The notes: generated by a model not told the origin, from the sequence alone. 52,749 nucleotides of DNA from Polaromonas sp. (GCF_018780625.1 NZ_JADMJK010000121.1:1-52749), one strand, 5' to 3'. Shown: positions 30,090-41,082, numbered from the stretch's first letter. Program-made: numbers and translations.

Positions 30090-30896
30090 TCAGTAGGTCT
30101 GGCTCGCGGGCGTTGCCGCCACCGTGCTTTTGAACTTCGCCGCCAGTGCGCTGGTGGTGTGCGCCAGCAGGTTGGTGTCCAGGCCCACGGCGACAAAGGT
30201 GGCGCCCAGCGCGAGGTAGTGGCGGGCCAGCGCCTCGTCGGGCGTCAGGATGCCTGCGGCCTTGCCGGCCTTCACGATGCGCGCGATCGCATCCGTGATC
30301 GCCGCCTGCACCGCTGGGTGGCCGGGGTTGCCCACATGGCCCATCGACGCCGACAGGTCGGCCGGACCGATGAACACGCCGTCCACGCCGTCCACCGCGG
30401 CAATCGCGTCCAGATGACGCAGCGACAACTCGGTTTCGGCCTGCACCAGCAGGCAGACCTGTCCGTTGGCTTCATGCACATAAGACGCGTTGCGGCCCCA
30501 GCCGGAGGCGCGCGCACCGGCCATGCCGCGAATGCCCTGTGGCGGGTAGCGCATCGCGCGCACCAGGTCGGCGGCCTGCTCGGGTGTGTCCACCATGGGC
30601 ACCAGCAGGGTCTGCACGCCCAGGTCCAGGTATTGCTTGACCAGCGTGGTGCCGATGTGGCCCTGGCCGACGGGGATCCGGGCGATCGGGTGCGATGCAT
30701 ACGGCGAGATAGCCTGAAGCTGGCCCATGATGCTGCGCAGGTCGTTGGGCGAATGCTCGCCGTCGATCAGCAGCCAGTCAAAGCCTGCGCCCGCGCAGAT
30801 TTCTGCGCTGTAGGCGTCGGCCAGGCCCAGCCACAGGCCGATTTGGGGGCGCCGTTCGGCCAGCGCTTGTTTAAACGGATTGATGGAGGTCTGCAT
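30090..30896 (-). CDS. hpaI: HpcH/HpaI aldolase (4-hydroxy-2-oxoheptanedioate aldolase-like)
   Basis: [38 protein letters not shown] ... [16 protein letters not shown]. Confidence 0.92.
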   Translation of the reverse strand: MQTSINPFKQALAERRPQIGLWLGLADAYSAEICAGAGFDWLLIDGEHSPNDLRSIMGQLQAISPYASHPIARIPVGQGHIGTTLVKQYLDLGVQTLLVPMVDTPEQAADLVRAMRYPPQGIRGMAGARASGWGRNASYVHEANGQVCLLVQAETELSLRHLDAIAAVDGVDGVFIGPADLSASMGHVGNPGHPAVQAAITDAIARIVKAGKAAGILTPDEALARHYLALGATFVAVGLDTNLLAHTTSALAAKFKSTVAATPASQTY

Positions 30897-30961
30897 GGGT
30901 CGTCCTGTCGCGAAGTTGAAGAGGTCCCCGCATGCTACCGCGCGGTCCCTACACTAGCCGC

Positions 30962-32347
<1,386 letters not shown>

Positions 32348-32454
32348 GGTGCCCGGCCCGCAAAAAGCTTGAAAAATTCCGTACAAATCGGCCCGCCAAT
32401 CCGTACGCACTCTCCACAGCGCCGGCGCCGCGCCGCGGCTGCGAAAATACCGCC

Positions 32455-32868
32455 ATGAACTATCAGAAAATACTCGTTCCCGCCGCTGGCGTTGCCGCGC
32501 TTGTGCTGGCCTACTGGTTTTACGGCTGGGCCGGCGTGGCAGCCGCCGTGACGGTACTGGTCATGTGGGCGCTGCTGCATTTCAACCGCATGGTCCAGGT
32601 CCTCAAACGCGCTGCCAACCGGCCCATCGGCTATGTCGACAGCGCCGTCATGCTCAACGCCAAGCTCAAGCCCGGCATGACGCTGCTGCATGTGGTGGCC
32701 ATGACCAAAAGCCTGGGCGCGCTGCAAAGCCCCAAGGACATCCAGCCCGAGGTCTACCGCTGGACCGACGGCACCGAATCGCACGTCACCTGCACCTTTG
32801 ACGGCGGCAAGCTGGTGCAGCATGCGCTTTTCAGGCCGACGCAGGAAACGCCGCCGCCCGCCCCGTAA
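32455..32868 (+). CDS. Conserved small membrane protein of unknown function
   Basis: Two N-terminal TM segments, then a soluble domain (AKLKPGMTLLHVVAMTKSLGALQS...); coding codon bias. Confidence 0.75.
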   Translation: MNYQKILVPAAGVAALVLAYWFYGWAGVAAAVTVLVMWALLHFNRMVQVLKRAANRPIGYVDSAVMLNAKLKPGMTLLHVVAMTKSLGALQSPKDIQPEVYRWTDGTESHVTCTFDGGKLVQHALFRPTQETPPPAP

Positions 32869-32964
32869 AATCGGCGTTTCGGGTTTTGCAGCAGCGCGCG
32901 GCTTGGGCCGCAGCCGCTGGACCGAAGACCCCACTTTCCACCCCACACTCACAGGATCAGCACC

Positions 32965-33906
32965 ATGTCCCCAGTAGCACCCTCCATGGAAGACCGCGAC
33001 GGCAAAATCTGGATGGACGGCCAGATGGTCGAGTGGCGCGACGCCAAAATCCATGTGCTGACGCACACCCTGCACTACGGCTGCGGCGCCTTTGAGGGCG
33101 TGCGCGCTTACAAGATGCCCGACGGCGGCACCGCGATTTTCCGGCTCGAAGAGCACACCGAGCGCCTGTTCAACAGCGCCAAGATCCTGCGCATGAAGAT
33201 CCCGTTCACGCCGCAAGAAGTCATGGACGCGCAGCTTGCCGTGGTGCGCGAGAACAAGCTGGAAAGCGGCTACATCCGCCCGCTGACCTGGATTGGCTCT
33301 GAAAAGCTCGGCGTCAGCCCCAAGGGCAACAAGATTCACCTGATGGTCGCCGCCTGGACCTGGGGCGCCTACCTCGGTGAAGAAGGCATGAAGCGCGGCA
33401 TTCGCGTCAAGACCAGCAGTTTTACGCGCCACCACGTCAACATCACCATGATCCACGCCAAGGCGGTGAGCAACTACACCAACTCCATCCTGGCCAACAT
33501 GGAAGCCACCGACGAGGGCTACGACGAAGCGCTGCTGCTGGACCCGCAGGGCTTTGCCTCCGAAGGCGCGGGCGAAAACCTGTTCATCGTGCGCAAGGGC
33601 GTGGTCTACACCCCCGACTCCAGCGCCGGTGCGCTCAACGGCATCACGCGCAACACGATTTTTGCCATCTGCCAGGACCTGGGCCTGGAACTGAAGGAAA
33701 AATCCATCACCCGCGACGAAATCTACATCGCCGATGAAGCCTTCTTCTCGGGCACGGCGGCTGAAGTCACGCCCATCCGCGAGCTCGACCGCATTGAAAT
33801 TGGCAGCGGCTCACGCGGCCCCATCACCGAGAAAATCCAGGCTGCGTTTTTTGACATCGTCAATGGCCGCAACCCCAAGTACGCCTCCTGGCTCAGCAAA
33901 GTCTGA
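32965..33906 (+). CDS. ilvE: Branched-chain amino acid aminotransferase
   Basis: DGKIWMDGQMVEWRDAKIHVLTHTLHYGCGAFEGVRAYKM ... EGAGENLFIV ... EAFFSGTAAEVTPI. Confidence 0.97.
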   Translation: MSPVAPSMEDRDGKIWMDGQMVEWRDAKIHVLTHTLHYGCGAFEGVRAYKMPDGGTAIFRLEEHTERLFNSAKILRMKIPFTPQEVMDAQLAVVRENKLESGYIRPLTWIGSEKLGVSPKGNKIHLMVAAWTWGAYLGEEGMKRGIRVKTSSFTRHHVNITMIHAKAVSNYTNSILANMEATDEGYDEALLLDPQGFASEGAGENLFIVRKGVVYTPDSSAGALNGITRNTIFAICQDLGLELKEKSITRDEIYIADEAFFSGTAAEVTPIRELDRIEIGSGSRGPITEKIQAAFFDIVNGRNPKYASWLSKV

Positions 33907-33917
33907 AAGGCTTCATC

Positions 33918-34127
33918 ATGACGAAATCATCCGTTGTCGAGTTGCTGGCCTCCGACCTCAACGCCCAGGGCGGCGTGTATTGCCCCAGCCCCACGGCCGA
34001 CATGAAGGTCTGGAACAGCCACCCCAAGGTTTACCTGGACGTGGCCCGTACCGGCCAGGGAAAATGCCCGTATTGCGGCACGGTGTACCAGCTCAAAGCC
34101 GGTGAGCACTTCGGCGGCGGGCATTGA
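33918..34127 (+). CDS. Zinc-finger domain-containing protein (NDUFS6-like)
   Basis: VYCPSP...HPKVYLDVARTGQGKCPYCGTVYQL. Confidence 0.92.
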   Translation: MTKSSVVELLASDLNAQGGVYCPSPTADMKVWNSHPKVYLDVARTGQGKCPYCGTVYQLKAGEHFGGGH

Positions 34128-34165
34128 GCCCCCACGCTCTGCTGTTGCGCGGCGCTAAACCATAA

Positions 34166-35170
34166 ATGACCAACGCCCTCATCATCGCGCCGCAGTGGAT
34201 TGGCGACGCGGTCATGACCGAGCCGCTGCTGCGCCGGCTGCACGCGCGCGGCGAGCGCCTCACCGTGGGTGCCTTGCCCTGGGTGGCGCCGGTGTACCGC
34301 GCCATGCCGCAGGTGGCCGAGGTCATTGAATTTCCGTTCGCCCATGGCGGCCTGCAGTTCAAGGCGCGGCGCACCCTGGCCAAGGCCATGCAAGGCCAGT
34401 TTGACAAAGCCTACGTGCTGCCCAATTCGCTCAAAAGCGCGCTGCTGCCCTTGCTGGCCGGCATTGCGCAGCGCATTGGCTATCTGGGCGAGGCGCGCGT
34501 CGGCCTGCTCACGCACCGGCTGAAAAATCCGAAAAACAAGCCGCCCATGGTGGCGTTTTATTCGGCCCTGAGCGGTGAAACCGGCCTGGAAGGCGACCGG
34601 CCGCAGTTGCAGGTGGACCCCGCCGCCGCCGGGCAAACCTTGCAGCGCCTGGGTTTGCAGCCGGGCGGCTTTGTCGTGTTTGCACCCGGCGCCGAATACG
34701 GCCCGGCCAAGCGCTGGCCCGCCGCGCATTTTTCAGAACTGGCCGCCCGGCTGGATTTGCCGGTGGTGCTGCTCGGCTCGGGCAAGGAAGCCGCGCTGTG
34801 CGACGAGATTGCCGCGCCGGCCAATGCGGCGCAAGCCGGCAAATGCCTGAACCTGGCCGGCAAAACTTCGCTGCCCGAGGCCCTGAGCCTGATCGCCAGC
34901 AGCCGCAGCACCGTCAGCAACGACTCCGGCCTGATGCATGTGGCCGCCGCCTTGGGCGTGCCCCAAGTGGCGATTTTTGGCTCATCCAGCCCGCTGCATA
35001 CCCCCCCGCTCAATGACCGGGCCACCGTGCTCTGGCTCAAGACCGACCCCGCCTACCAGCCACCGCTGGACTGCGCGCCGTGCTTTGCGCGCGAATGCCC
35101 GCTGGGGCATACGCGCTGCCTGAATGACATCAGCGCCGATCAGGTGTTGCGGCTGTTGCAGGGGTTGTAA
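34166..35170 (+). CDS. waaF: ADP-heptose:LPS heptosyltransferase II
   Basis: ALIIAPQWIGDAVMTEPLLRRLHARG ... FAPGAEYGPAKRWPAAHFSELA ... SNDSGLMHVAAALGVPQVAIFGSSSP. Confidence 0.95.
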   Translation: MTNALIIAPQWIGDAVMTEPLLRRLHARGERLTVGALPWVAPVYRAMPQVAEVIEFPFAHGGLQFKARRTLAKAMQGQFDKAYVLPNSLKSALLPLLAGIAQRIGYLGEARVGLLTHRLKNPKNKPPMVAFYSALSGETGLEGDRPQLQVDPAAAGQTLQRLGLQPGGFVVFAPGAEYGPAKRWPAAHFSELAARLDLPVVLLGSGKEAALCDEIAAPANAAQAGKCLNLAGKTSLPEALSLIASSRSTVSNDSGLMHVAAALGVPQVAIFGSSSPLHTPPLNDRATVLWLKTDPAYQPPLDCAPCFARECPLGHTRCLNDISADQVLRLLQGL

Positions 35171-35338
35171 GGCGCGTCAGGCCGTTTTTCTGGGCGACAA
35201 ACAGGCGTAGCGGGATTCCTTGGAGAACCGAACACACCTGCTTCAGGTTGGAGGCACCAAAAGAAGTTGGGATTTGTTCGGTGGACGTGACCGATGCGCT
35301 GTCACTGTACGCTTCCAATATGGCCTTGGTGATGGACA

Positions 35339-35650
35339 GCCCGAGTTCTAGAGTTACTAACGCAAGTCTATGATTTCATTGCGTCTGAGTTACAAACGCG
35401 CTCCTGCATGAGACACAGTTGTTGCGTATGACCGGGTGTTTTGACCTTCAGCGCCTTGAACACCTCGCAACTCGGCAGTCATCCACGACACGCCCGACAG
35501 CGGCGGCATCACTTTTGATGGCCATGCAGCGATGCTAGAGACGTTTTAAAGATTGCAGTGCCCGCTCGGGCGAGCGGTAACAGACCGGGCCAATCTCAAC
35601 GGACTTCAGAACCTTGAAGCCGCGTTCAATGACCTTGTCGGATGCCATTT
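35339..35650 (-). mobile_element. Decayed IS1634-like transposase 3' remnant
   Basis: Minus-strand fragments MASDKVIERGFKVLKSVEIGPVCYRSPERAL and CEVFKALKVKTPGHTQQLCLM resemble the C-terminal region of IS1634-type DDE transposases, separated by frame disruption. Confidence 0.65.
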
Positions 35651-35675
35651 AGAGCCAGTCCTTGCCGACTGAAAG

Positions 35676-36026
35676 TTACTTTGCAAATTTGATATTGGTT
35701 ACAACAATAGAGCCATCGGCTTTATCGGCCGCGAACTTGATCTTGTCTCCGACCTTCAATTTCTGAAGTATGGCAGGATCAGTCGCCTTGAACACCATGG
35801 TCATGCCGGGCATTTGAAGGTTTTCGATTGCCTCGTGCTTGATGGTGAGTTTGCCCTGCTCGGTGTCGATCTTGCGCACCTCTCCGGACGTCAGCATTGT
35901 TGAAGCGGCAGGCGTTGCAGTTGCGCTCAAGGGCGCAGTCTGCGCGTCAGAAGCCGCCATTGCCAGCCCGGAACTCCCCGCAAACAGGGCTGCAGCGGCC
36001 AGCAAAGCATTGATTTTTGTCTTCAT
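35676..36026 (-). CDS. CusF-like periplasmic copper-binding protein
   Basis: Signal peptide; GEVRKIDTEQGKLTIKHEAIENLQMPGMTMVFKATDPAILQKLKVGDKIKF. Confidence 0.9.
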   Translation of the reverse strand: MKTKINALLAAAALFAGSSGLAMAASDAQTAPLSATATPAASTMLTSGEVRKIDTEQGKLTIKHEAIENLQMPGMTMVFKATDPAILQKLKVGDKIKFAADKADGSIVVTNIKFAK

Positions 36027-36065
36027 AAAACTCCTACGTGTGGTTTATCAATGGGCAAGTGGTGT

Positions 36066-36434
36066 TTATCGACGGTACAGTTCAAACTGCAGGCGCTTAT
36101 CTGCATCCGTCATCGCCAGGCTGGGCTTGGGGGTTTCATGTGCAATGCTGTCCGTATGGACAAGGGTGCCACCCTGAAACGCGTAACTGTGCTGAGGACT
36201 GATATATCCTTTGTCCGTATTGACGATCTTGACGCCGTCTGCAGTGACGGGGTTCTTGCCGAAGGCCGCCAACTCTTGTTGGACATCAGCGCGGTTTTTG
36301 GTGCTGTTGCTGGTGCCGGGATAAGCCACAAAGCCTTTGTCGCTGCCAAGCCCAATGGCGTCGCTGCTGGCAAATGCGGCGGGAATGGCTGCACCAACAA
36401 GGGTCAGGGCAAATACGGTCTTGCGAAATAACAT
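36066..36434 (-). CDS. Small exported protein, DUF4148-like, in copper cluster
   Basis: Signal peptide (TVFALTLVGAAIPAAFASSD); RADVQQELAAFGKNPVTADG pattern. Confidence 0.6.
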   Translation of the reverse strand: MLFRKTVFALTLVGAAIPAAFASSDAIGLGSDKGFVAYPGTSNSTKNRADVQQELAAFGKNPVTADGVKIVNTDKGYISPQHSYAFQGGTLVHTDSIAHETPKPSLAMTDADKRLQFELYRR

Positions 36435-36585
36435 GGTTAAAGTCCTTTAATATCATTTGAGCTGTCCCGCGCTTTGGAACAACCCGGATGCAACTGCTGC
36501 ATCACGGTTCCCAATGTAGAAGCCAGACGGCAACACCATGCTGACCTGCAGATTACGAATACGTTATGTACGACGGGAGCCCATT

Positions 36586-37266
36586 TTGAAGATTTTGGTG
36601 ATTGAGGACGAGCCCAGGGCCGCAGAGTATTTGCGCCAGGGCCTGACGGAAAGTGGCTACGCCGTTGAGGTTGCCCACAACGGAACGGACGGCCTTCACG
36701 CGGCTGCCAACGGCGATCATGTGTTGGTGATTCTGGACATCATGCTGCCAGGCATTGACGGATTTGCCGTGCTGTCAGCGCTGCGCACCTCCAAGCAAGT
36801 ACCCGTTTTGATGCTCACCGCCCGCGGCAAGACCGACGACAAGGTGCGCGGCTTTGACTTGGGCGCTGATGATTACCTGGTCAAGCCCTTTCAGTTTCCT
36901 GAGCTGTTGGCAAGGGTGCGCGCACTGCTCAAACGCGGCCAGCCAGTTACAAGTGATCCCGTTTTACGGGCAGCCGATCTTGAGATAGATCCAGTGCGTC
37001 ACCGGGCAACCCGGGCAGGCCAGCGGATCGACCTTTCCGCCAAAGAGTTCGCCTTGCTGACCCTTCTGGCCCAGAAGACGGGTGAGGTGCTTTCCAGGAC
37101 ACAGATTGCGTCGCTTGTATGGGACATCCATTTTGATTCGGACACCAATGTTGTCGAAGTGGCGATCAGACGGCTACGCGCCAAGATCGACGATCCTTTT
37201 GACGTAAAGCTGATTCACACGGTGCGCGGCGTAGGTTACGTTCTCGAACGCCGGAATCCGGTGTGA
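36586..37266 (+). CDS. copR: Heavy-metal response regulator (CopR/CusR type), probable TTG start
   Basis: LKILVIEDEPRAAEYLRQGLTESGYAVEVAHNGTDGLHAA ... VWDIHFDSDTNVVEVAIRRLRAKIDDPF; no ATG at the homologous start, ORF ATG is at 36538. Confidence 0.9.
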   Translation: MKILVIEDEPRAAEYLRQGLTESGYAVEVAHNGTDGLHAAANGDHVLVILDIMLPGIDGFAVLSALRTSKQVPVLMLTARGKTDDKVRGFDLGADDYLVKPFQFPELLARVRALLKRGQPVTSDPVLRAADLEIDPVRHRATRAGQRIDLSAKEFALLTLLAQKTGEVLSRTQIASLVWDIHFDSDTNVVEVAIRRLRAKIDDPFDVKLIHTVRGVGYVLERRNPV

Positions 37267-38729
37267 CGCAACGCGCGCTACTCAGCTTCTGGTCTCAGAA
37301 GTCACTGGCGGCACGAATCGCGGCCACCAGCGCATTCTTCGGCCTCATCGTCACGGGCGGGGCCATTGTGGTCGGTTTTTATGCCCTGTCACAACAGCTC
37401 GATGCACGTGCAGCCGAAGAGCTCAAGGGAAAGCGCAACCTGCTGCTGCATATATTGTCTGAAATGCCAACACCTGAAGCAATTCTTCAGAACCAGCACA
37501 GGTTTGGGGATCTGATGATTGGCCATGATGACCTGCATTTGGCCTTGACTGACCCAGCCAGTGGTCAATGGGTGACGAGCTTTTCCGAAATCGCAACGCA
37601 ATCAGTGTCTGCGCTGGACGCCAGTGCGGTTATCAATGCGTCCATTGAAGTGTGGAGGATGCCCAACGGTGACCAACTCAATGCCATTCGAGGCATCGGT
37701 CCGGTCGTCAGTGGTAAAGCGGTGCGTTATTACCTATCTTTGGACCGGCGCCATGACCGCAAGCTGCTGAGTGGCTTCATCCGTACCACATTGGTTGCGT
37801 TGCCAATACTGTTGCTCATCGTGGCACTTGGCGCCTGGCTCATTGCGCGCACCAGTTTGGCTCCACTGCGACGATTCCATCGATTGGCCGCATCCATCGG
37901 AACTCAGTCCCTCAGCCGCAGGGTGTCTTCTTCGGGATTGCCAACGGAGCTCTATGAGCTTGCGGAGGAGTTCAATAGCATGCTGGAGCGCATTGATGAC
38001 GGTTATAAAAGACTGCAGGAGTTTTCGGGTGAGCTCGCCCATGAAATGCGCACCCCCGTTGCAACGCTTTTGGGGAGAACGCAGGTTGCGCTTTGTCAAA
38101 TTCGCACGGTTGCTGACCTGCGAGAGGTACTGGAAGGCAATGTCGAAGAACTCGAACGCCTGTCCCGCTTAATTTCCGACATGCTTTTCATCGCCAGCGC
38201 AGACCACAACGAGAATATTCTCAAATGTGAGCCGGTCGAACTGGCCAGAGAGGCCCAGCAGGTCGCGGAGTATTTATCGCTGATTGCGGAAGAGCGAGGA
38301 TTGACGGTTGAAGTCACAGGCGCAGCGACTGTCTTGGGCGACCGCCTGTTGGTGCAGCGCGCAATTACAAATCTCGTGTCCAACGCGATTCGTCATGCGC
38401 AAGCCAATTCCAAAGTCGACTTGTTGATAACTGTTGAAAATGAGAGCACCACATTGGCTGTAGTCAATGAAGGGGATGGTATCGCCCCGGATCATTTGCA
38501 ACACATTTTCGACCGCTTTTACCGGGTTGACTCTGCCCGAGCCCGTCTTGACGGTGGCGCAGGTCTTGGCTTGGCGATTGTGCGATCCATCATGTCAGCG
38601 CATGGGGGACGGGTGAGCGCGCAAAGTCTGATGAGCGGCAGAACAATTTTCACGCTGTCATTTCCAGCAAAAATTGTTTCTCGACTAAATCCATCGAGAT
38701 CCGCTGCTGTACCTGGCAAAGATGATTGA
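37263..38729 (+). CDS. copS: Heavy-metal sensor histidine kinase (CopS/CusS type)
   Basis: Two TM segments, HAMP, H-box FSGELAHEMRTPVATLLGRTQVAL, GAGLGLAIV; 4-bp overlap with copR. Confidence 0.9.
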   Translation: MTQRALLSFWSQKSLAARIAATSAFFGLIVTGGAIVVGFYALSQQLDARAAEELKGKRNLLLHILSEMPTPEAILQNQHRFGDLMIGHDDLHLALTDPASGQWVTSFSEIATQSVSALDASAVINASIEVWRMPNGDQLNAIRGIGPVVSGKAVRYYLSLDRRHDRKLLSGFIRTTLVALPILLLIVALGAWLIARTSLAPLRRFHRLAASIGTQSLSRRVSSSGLPTELYELAEEFNSMLERIDDGYKRLQEFSGELAHEMRTPVATLLGRTQVALCQIRTVADLREVLEGNVEELERLSRLISDMLFIASADHNENILKCEPVELAREAQQVAEYLSLIAEERGLTVEVTGAATVLGDRLLVQRAITNLVSNAIRHAQANSKVDLLITVENESTTLAVVNEGDGIAPDHLQHIFDRFYRVDSARARLDGGAGLGLAIVRSIMSAHGGRVSAQSLMSGRTIFTLSFPAKIVSRLNPSRSAAVPGKDD

Positions 38730-38878
38730 CTGGAGGGAATATATCAAAATCGTAATGTTCCGGTCAGGCAACTGTCTGACCCCGTCCTCTACATTTCCAT
38801 CAGTGATGCAAAGGCTGGCATCACAGGCTTGGTAGATTTCCTTGGGCCTATTACAAAGCACCAAGAAAGATTTTTATC

Positions 38879-39160
38879 ATGTCCTTTCTCAAATCCATCG
38901 TTGGACTCGGTCTCATTTTTTCAAGTCTGTCGGCCTTTGCAGTCGATCAAGGGGGCATTGAAAAGTCTGTAGAACCTAAAGATGGCTCGACAGTGCACCT
39001 GTTCAAAGACGGCAAGATGGCAATGGAAAATAAATTCGGGCGCCCCTACCGCATGCGCGAAGGAAAAATGATGGAAACCACGGATGGCAAATCAATTGCC
39101 ATGAACGGTGATGAGGTTGCCAGACTTTCCAATGCCATGCAGGCACACATGAGGCGCTAG
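38879..39160 (+). CDS. copK: Periplasmic copper-binding protein CopK family
   Basis: Signal peptide; DGSTVHLFKDGKMAMENKFGRPYRMREGKMMETTDGKSIAMNGDEVARL closely resembles CopK. Confidence 0.88.
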   Translation: MSFLKSIVGLGLIFSSLSAFAVDQGGIEKSVEPKDGSTVHLFKDGKMAMENKFGRPYRMREGKMMETTDGKSIAMNGDEVARLSNAMQAHMRR

Positions 39161-39303
39161 AACTTAGTTCACTCGGTATTTTGGCTTGGGCTTCGCTGTA
39201 GTAAATGTTTGCTATGTGTACAGTCCCGAATCCGACCATCCTATGCGCCACTTTTTCCTCAACTTTATGATCGCTCTGCTGCCCGTGCGTCAGAAAAGTT
39301 GCC

Positions 39304-40218
39304 ATGGCCGCGTTGCCTGAGCCGGTGTTCCAGAGCATGCCCGACACCATGGCACCGCTGGTGCCCAACACGGGCCGCCCCTACAACCCGGTGGTCACGC
39401 TCAACGGCTGGACGCTTCCCTGGCGCATGAACAACGGCGTGAAGGAATTCCACCTGGTGGCCGAACCGGTGGTGCGCGAAATGTCGCCCGGCTGCAAGGC
39501 CCACTTGTGGGGCTACAACGGCCAGTCACCGGGATCCACCATTGAAGTGGTTGAAGGTGACCGGGTGCGCATCTTTGTGATCAACAGGCTGCCGGGACAT
39601 ACCAGCATGCACTTGCATGGGCATGGGTTTTTGGTGACCGGCACGGACGGCGGCCCCATGCCCAAATCGACCCGCTGGCCCGAGGTAACGACCGATGTCG
39701 CCGTGGGCCAGATGCGGCAAATTGAGTTCCTGGCCGACGAAGAAGGCGACTGGGCTTTTCATTGCCACAAAAGCCACCACACCATGAACGCCATAGGTCA
39801 CGACGTGCCCACCCTGATTGGCGTCGATCACCGAAAAGTGGCCAAGGAAATTACCAGTCTGATACCCGACTACATGGTGATGGGCGAGCGCGGCATGGCC
39901 GACATGGCCGAGATGGAAATGCCTTTGCCGGACAACGCCGAAAGGATGATGACCGGCGAGGGGCCATTCGGCTCGGTCGAAATGGGCGGCATGTTCTCCG
40001 TCGTCAAGGTGCGTCGTGACCAGAAAGCCGGTGACTACAAAGATCCGGGCTGGTTCAAGCATCCGGCAGGTGAAGTGGCTTATGAATGGACAGGCGCCCT
40101 GCCCAATCCGGCACGCTTTGCAGCCGAAGGCGGTCAATCGATGAAAGCGCAGAACATGCCGATGAAAGAAGTCGAAGTTCAGATCCGCAAGGCCGTCATG
40201 GGCACGATGAAGCATTGA
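39304..40218 (+). CDS. Multicopper oxidase (CopA type), truncated and internally deleted
   Basis: Domain-1 start (AALPEPVFQSMPDTMAPLVPNTGRPYNPVVTLNGWTLPWR) joined at RVRIFVINRLPGHTS to domain 3 (MHLHGHGFLVTGTDGG...FHCHKSHHTM); no signal peptide, in-frame stop at 39268. Confidence 0.8.
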   Translation: MAALPEPVFQSMPDTMAPLVPNTGRPYNPVVTLNGWTLPWRMNNGVKEFHLVAEPVVREMSPGCKAHLWGYNGQSPGSTIEVVEGDRVRIFVINRLPGHTSMHLHGHGFLVTGTDGGPMPKSTRWPEVTTDVAVGQMRQIEFLADEEGDWAFHCHKSHHTMNAIGHDVPTLIGVDHRKVAKEITSLIPDYMVMGERGMADMAEMEMPLPDNAERMMTGEGPFGSVEMGGMFSVVKVRRDQKAGDYKDPGWFKHPAGEVAYEWTGALPNPARFAAEGGQSMKAQNMPMKEVEVQIRKAVMGTMKH

Positions 40219-40254
40219 GTCAGTTTTTAACCAACCACCCTTGAAAGGTATTTC

Positions 40255-40770
40255 ATGAAATCACGCAACATCCTGATCGCAATTCCCGGTATTTTTCTGG
40301 CCATTACGGTCATGGCCGCAGGTAACCACGCAGGCGGCCATGGCAGCGTCGAGGAGATCGGAAAACCCGGCGTTGCCTCCAATGTGACGCGCACCGTGAA
40401 CGTCGACATGACCGACGATATGCGCTTCCACACTTCAAAAATCGCCGTCAAGCAAGGCGAAACAATCCGTTTTGTCGCCAAGAATTCCGGTAAGGTCAAG
40501 CACGAAATGGTGCTGGGGACCGCAAAGGAGCTTAAGGAGCACTACGAGGTGATGAAGAAAAATCCTGAGATGGAACACGCAGACGAAAACATGGTCACGG
40601 TGGCGCCGGGCAAAAGCGGCGAAATCATCTGGCAGTTCACCAAGGCAGGCAAGGTCGATTTCGCTTGCCTTCAGCCTGGCCACTTTGACGCAGGCATGAA
40701 GGGGATGGTCAATGTGGCAAGCAGCAAGACGCAGTCCAACGCTCAGAGCCATGGCGAGCATGCACATTAA
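40255..40770 (+). CDS. Cupredoxin family copper-binding protein (CopI-like)
   Basis: Signal peptide; KVKHEMVLGT...VDFACLQPGHFDAGMKG type-1 copper ligands. Confidence 0.85.
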   Translation: MKSRNILIAIPGIFLAITVMAAGNHAGGHGSVEEIGKPGVASNVTRTVNVDMTDDMRFHTSKIAVKQGETIRFVAKNSGKVKHEMVLGTAKELKEHYEVMKKNPEMEHADENMVTVAPGKSGEIIWQFTKAGKVDFACLQPGHFDAGMKGMVNVASSKTQSNAQSHGEHAH

Positions 40771-41027
40771 CGCTGTTTCCCGTTGCTTCGCATTGCGGTA
40801 GCCGCTGCCGCTTGCGCTTGTTGGCGCTGCCGTCTTGAGTCAGCCCTTGCGAGCGCTGGCCGGCAGTAATCCAAACTAGATTTCAGTCGAAAAATGCAAA
40901 AAGCAATCGCGGTAACCAGTCCGGCGATGGCGTCGCAGGTTGCCGTGATCAATGGAAAAGTTAACACGCTCACCGCCAAGACTTGCTGTTGGACTTGGCG
41001 CGGAACCGCTGAACTCGAGGCGCAGCC

Positions 41028-41060
41028 AAAAAAAAGCCGCCTTGCGGCAGCTTTCTGAAA
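41028..41060 (-). terminator. Candidate rho-independent terminator on the minus strand
   Basis: Minus strand: gctgccgcaaggcggctttttttt; a stem followed by a T run. Confidence 0.6.
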
Positions 41061-41082
41061 GTCCTCCTGAATTCATGAACTT

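Noticed and set aside
35130-35318. 62-aa minus-strand ORF downstream of waaF
   Set aside because: Overlaps the waaF 3' end and has no recognisable homology; more likely debris beside the IS remnant.
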